Below are positions 56,009-60,000 of a stretch of DNA of 60,000 bases, piece by piece. Source of the stretch: Polytrichum commune (taxonomy: Eukaryota; Streptophyta; Polytrichopsida; Polytrichales; Polytrichaceae); assembly GCA_950295325.1 (NCBI GenBank), contig OX485803.1:69395554-69455553 (forward strand). The letters run 5' to 3'. Position 1 is the first letter of the stretch. Each line of letters opens with the position of its first letter. A program made the translations under genes and the position numbers. Under the pieces are notes generated by a model, which did no database searches, was not told where the DNA came from, and saw only the letters and a program-made list of their open reading frames with translations.

Positions 56009-56031
56009 GCAAAGTTGAAAAGGAAAAAAAC

Positions 56032-56224
56032 ACACCTATCTTGGCCTTTTGACTAAGATCAAGTGTACTATTTGTTATTATTAGATTAATATTTGATATG
56101 AGGCTCATTGAGCCTCATGATATTGATCTAGTTTATCTTCGGGTGCGGTTTCATCTGGCAGCTTGCTGTTAGAGCCCGCGAGCGTTGCCTTGGTCTTGCA
56201 CTATATCCTTGGCAAGCGCAACCC
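56032..56224 (+). ncRNA. U2 snRNA-like gene copy, probably degenerate or divergent
   Basis: The 5' half follows U2 closely: ACACCTATCTTGGCC, TTTTGACTAAGATCAAGTGT, then TTTGATATGAGGCTC...GATATTGA. Stem-loop IIa is a perfect 9-bp stem (ATGAGGCTC/GAGCCTCAT around ATT). Stem IV is recognisable (GCGTTGCC paired with GGCAAGCGC), and length (193 nt) matches plant U2. Two key elements are altered. The branch-site recognition GTAGTA reads GTACTA, and the U-run Sm site is replaced by CTAGTTTATC. A TATA box at -31 and the absence of a poly(A) tail indicate a duplicated gene, not a retrocopy. It is either a pseudogene or a variant U2. Confidence 0.82.
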
Positions 56225-56855
56225 TCCCCTTTGGGGACCCAAATAAATCAAACCTTATGCTTTCAAAACTCCTCTTGTCTATAGTTTTCAAGCAAGTGTC
56301 ACTATATTGCACAAAATACTATGTACTCACTTGCAATTTGTAAGTGAGAGGTTATGCAAATAGTTAATAGGGTTGCTCTTCGGATTTGTGTGCACTGTGT
56401 ATATATTCATGACTAGTTTGTTGGTTAATTATCTAAGGATTTTTTTTTGAATCTAACATTTACATCATTGAGTTTAGATTGAGTCATCTGTCCCTCTTGC
56501 TTTATCAATTCTCAAACACACAATGTATTCCAATATGAATAAAATAAAATGAAGTTGATTTTAAAGTCCAAAAACTTATATTGCAAGATCCAACATACCC
56601 AATTTCTCATTGCCATATCTTATTACATGAGCAAGACAAGCAGTTCCACCTCATTCACTCTCATTTCTAGACCACCATCATTTTCCAATGTTAGGACAAT
56701 GATGCAAGACTAAGTTCCTATATTCTAACACAAACACACTTCCATTTATTACAGAGTTCAACATTGAAACTTAGGTGATCCAAATGGTGGATGCTCTCTA
56801 AACACACCATCTGACTCATGATGAAAAATATGCAATACCTGCATTGTGAAGAAAA
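56225..56855. other. Intergenic between the U2-like copy and the DJ-1 family gene
   Basis: AT-rich. Likely includes the 3' UTR of the minus-strand gene ending at 56856. No plant snRNA 3' box is evident after the U2 copy. Confidence 0.4.
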
Positions 56856-59800
56856 TTACTCTCCACTCACTTGGCCTTTCTGGCTCTGTGCCAACAATCT
56901 AGCTCTTGCTACAACAACCGGGCCAGCTTTGGCCATCGAGCCTGTGTCATAAGGTGGTTGCGGATCATACTCAATTAGTAGTTGCACCGCTTGTGCAGTT
57001 GTTTCATCGGTGATGAGAGCTGCGAGTTGAAGAGCCATGTCGATTCCCGCTGACGCGCCAGCAGCTGTGATGATCTTGCCCTGGTATCCAGCAACACAAA
57101 TAATGAAACAACATTCACATATCCAAAGTACATATGCACTAGTATTGAAGTCATGTCGTTTCTTTCATATTGACCAAATTTTTTGTCTCAAGAATGTTGG
57201 TAGTACTTCAAATTTCTACCTCGGCAAAGATTAGTTCGATCAAACTCAAGCACTTAACAATATAGTTTGAGGGCCCGTGACCATTGAAATCTAAAATCTC
57301 TCGTAGGTGGAAAATGCCAAGACCATCCACTTCACTTTACACTAGAGCTTGAGGGCCTAAGTGACCAAGGAAGTTGGAATGGATGAAAAGCCTACACGGA
57401 GTCCTACATGGCATGCAATCGATAATGTTTCATGGTCTACTAGATTTTATCAACTTGAGCCCAATCTAACGTTCAACTGGGAGACTACGACTCTTGAGAT
57501 CTCACAACCCTTGATTTTAGATTATATCTTATTGTATAGATTAATGGGATGATAATGAAATACCATTTGGTTGAGAGCCTAGTCATGTACTATGTCTTTA
57601 CACTACACTTCAAGGCCCGTGACCACAGAAAAATCAGTTTCAAATTTCCACAGTATGGCCTTCGGATGAGTTTCAAGGGCCTTCACAATTACACGGTCAC
57701 GGCCCCTTGGACACAGTGTAAAGTGGCCCTCAAACTTTGAAGCAAAGGTGAACCTTACTCTGTCAGAAGGTGGTATGTGCCTCTGGGGATTTATCCAATT
57801 CCGAAACTGAAGAAACATTGACCTAGTTTGAGGATTTTGTTGTGCTTCTAAACAGCAGCCATGGATATGTTGTCAAAGATTGGCGGAACAATGACATATG
57901 ATATGCCGCATGTATAATTTCTACGCAAGAATTACAGATTCAATGTTGTTGAAGTGATCATTTGTACCTGGTGAACAACACGGGAGTTGACAGGGTGGGC
58001 ACCGAAACTCGACAGTATCTCGTATGCACTCCAATGGGTAGTTGCTTCGAGCCCCTTGAGAAGGCCGGCGGCCCCAAGTAACAGCGATCCTGTGCAGACT
58101 GAGGTTGTGTATAGACTTGTCTCGTGCACCTACACAAAATCTCAAGTTAACCATCAGCTTTCAAAAACTTTGCAAAGGAAGGAGGATTGGGAAGAATGGA
58201 CAAAATCTCCTTTCATTTGAGAGTCCAAGCTTCCATTGAACATATCCCTCTCACGTGCAGAGATCGACGTACACAAAAACATGGAAAATGTGAGGATAAA
58301 TCTGTCATTTCATGAGGATCACTCTCTTGTCCAACAAGCAAGATTCTGTACAAAACTTGTTGGATCATGATGCCAATGATCGGCATTGAGGAGCATGAAT
58401 GCCTTACTTTGCGGATCCATTCAATGATGGGTTTGTCGTGGATGACATGGCGAGTGCCAAACCGTCCTGGCACCACAACGATGTCTGGGCGTGGAACCTG
58501 ATCCATAGCAACAAAACAACACGAGTCAAAGGATTGTAAACAATTTACAATATTAACCCATGGATAGTGTCCTGCCATGGCTCTGAGTAGGACTTCTGGC
58601 ACCTGCTGTGGAAATGGAACGATTACACATCGTGCATTTTACCCTAGAATGTATAGTGGGGTGACAATCAAAATGGCATTTTTGAATTCGCAGTGAAGGA
58701 AATTTCATATCTGCCAACTTTGACAATTTCCTGAGGGCTGAAAAATTGGTATTTTAGCACGAATTTATTTTTCAAGATCATTTCTAAGTAAATAACATGT
58801 GTACCAAATTTGATGGCCAAAAGATTCACCCAATCTATATATATATAAAATCTACCAACATGTGTAGCTTTTTGAAAAAATTCATTGTTGCCAACTTTAA
58901 TAGTCTCCCAAGAATTGATTTTTTTTTTTTTGCTATGAAATTTTGGAACAACAAGTTCTCTATGTTAATAACATGTGTTCCAAGTTTCAAGGCCAGTAGA
59001 CCAATTAAAAAAAAGATATTCACAATCTACCTACATGTGTTGTTTTGAGAAATGATCATGGAAACCATTTCAGTACTGCTAACTTTGAAACCCTCCCAAA
59101 GGCTGAAAAATTGCTTATTTATTATTGATTTTTGTCACAAAATCATTTTTATGTTAATAACATGTGTGACAAATTTCAAGGCCAAAAAAATCATATCAGA
59201 AAGATATTAAAAATCTACCAACATGTGTAGCCATGAGAAACCATTTCACTACTGCCAACATGTGTAGTTGTGAGAAACAATGGGGAATCCATTTCACCAC
59301 TACCAACTTTGACACCCTCCCAAGGGCTTAGAAATTGTTTATTCACCTTGAATTTTTTGGCACAAGATGATCTTCATGTTAATGATCTATGCACCAAATT
59401 TCAAAGTCAAAAATTTTACACAAAAAAAGATATTCACAATCTACCAATGGAGGACACACACATTGGTAGATTGTGAATATCTTTTTGTGTATAAATGTTT
59501 TGATCCCCGGAGAATTTGACTCTCCATATCGGATTGATTCTCCAACATGAAGCATACATTCGCATTCCCAATCGGTTGACGCATCATGGTGAAGCGACAG
59601 GAACGAGCCAAAAGATTATTACACAATTTACAGAAACCCATGGATAGTGCTCCACCATGATTTTAAGTGGATTTTGTGCCGCTCACTGCGGGCATGGCAC
59701 AATTACACATCGTGGAATCTATCCTTGATCTACAGAGGGCAACAATTTCAGGATAATCTCCAGAAAATTCAATCATCCACATTGGTGTGTTGTTCTCCAG

Positions 59801-60000
59801 CAGAAACAAAAGGAAAGTGTCACACTTGGATTCCAAATCAGTCGACGGAGCATCATCAAGGGATAGAAACCTCGATACAAACACATTCGAACCAGAGCGA
59901 CATGGTCATGCAGAGGGTTAGGGATAGCAACCTCGTCAAAACTTGCGTTCGCCTCCATGGCCAGTGCACCGTCTCTGTAGAGTCCCTTGCTGTGGCTTAC
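56856..60000 (-). CDS. DJ-1/PfpI family protein resembling isonitrile hydratase, 5' end beyond the window
   Basis: Minus-strand exons in transcript order: 60000-59932 (continues upstream), 58497-58408, 58129-57968, 57080-56856. All three visible introns are GT-AG and lie between codons. They join ...ANASFDE, VPRPDIVVVPGRFGT..., VHETSLYTTSVCTGSLLLG... and GKIITAAGASAGIDMALQ..., ending QVSGE at TAA. This gives 181 codons of an expected 220-240. The missing part should be the N-terminal strand and acidic residue. SVCTGS carries the family's nucleophilic cysteine; ATTHW and the ASAGIDMAL segment are typical of the bacterial isonitrile hydratase branch of the DJ-1 superfamily. The usual VPGG is VPGR. 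The substrate in plants is not known, so the name describes resemblance only. The first intron (58498-59931) holds a tandem repeat array, and the last (57081-57967) a MITE. Confidence 0.9.
57271..57729. mobile_element. PIF/Harbinger-type MITE family C, diverged copy in a DJ-1 gene intron
   Basis: About 460 bp matching 34796-35300 through its length, with the ends GTTTGAGGGCC and GGCCCTCAAAC. The outer left inverted repeat has been shortened. It sits in the intron between the last two exons. Confidence 0.75.
58524..59745. repeat. Intronic repeat array of the DJ-1 family gene
   Basis: 58690-59460 holds about four diverged units of 150-190 bp. Shared blocks are CAACTTTGACACCCTCCCAA, GGGCTGAAAAATTG, TATGTTAATAACATGTGT and AATCTACCAACATGTGTAG. 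The array is bracketed by two related segments, 58524-58670 and 59604-59745 (both with ACCCATGGATAGTG and GATTACACATCGTG). It ends in an inverted repeat at 59417-59492. Confidence 0.8.
59417..59492. repeat. Inverted repeat at the end of the intronic array
   Basis: GATATTCACAATCTACCAATG (59429-59449) and its exact complement (from 59461), with further pairing outward to TACACAAA after a 2-nt indel, around the spacer GAGGACACACA. Confidence 0.9.

Noticed and set aside
8988-60000. A metabolic gene cluster joining agmatine deiminase with the isonitrile hydratase-like gene
   Set aside because: They are 43 kb apart, on opposite strands, with a receptor kinase between them and no shared pathway known.

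Overview
The window is nuclear DNA of a land plant, most likely a non-flowering one. That reading rests on a spliced agmatine deiminase of the plant type, an intronless CRINKLY4-class receptor kinase, a U2 snRNA-like sequence with a plant-style TATA position, and many small non-autonomous transposons. The species cannot be named from sequence alone. The window is gene-poor: I find three protein genes, one RNA-gene copy and one weak gene fragment in 60 kb.

Layout. 1-8.9 kb: transposon remnants (an unclassified inverted-repeat element, a pogo/Tigger-like element, four copies of a 0.22-kb hAT-type MITE) and a cluster of TATCCCGCATCGA-like motifs. 8.99-13.83 kb (+): agmatine deiminase in seven exons, all junctions GT-AG, 386 aa, intact. 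Its 5' flank holds a 369-bp tandem duplication, and part of its 3' flank recurs 1.3 kb downstream. 14.3-48 kb: no convincing gene. It holds a dead LINE (15.6-17.3 kb, -), PIF/Harbinger-type MITEs, several 0.3-0.7-kb dispersed repeat families, tandem duplications and many poly(G)/poly(C) tracts. A possible LRR-like terminal exon lies at 48.0-48.2 kb. 51.3-53.9 kb (+): CRINKLY4-like receptor kinase in one exon, followed by tandemly duplicated 3' flank. 56.03-56.22 kb (+): U2 snRNA-like copy with an altered branch-site element. 56.86-60.0 kb (-): DJ-1/PfpI-family gene resembling isonitrile hydratase, four exons seen, its 5' end beyond the window.

The three genes belong to unrelated processes (polyamine synthesis from agmatine, epidermal or developmental receptor signalling, DJ-1-type enzymology). 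Nothing suggests a cluster or operon. The most unusual content is in the repeats: a hAT MITE family with readable 8-bp target duplications and all seven copies on one strand, a MITE with an 84-bp near-perfect palindrome, an element built from a repeated palindromic motif, and a cluster of snRNA-promoter-like motifs.

Repeat limits were set by reading, not by alignment, so dispersed-repeat ends are good to about 10-30 bp unless a target duplication is given.
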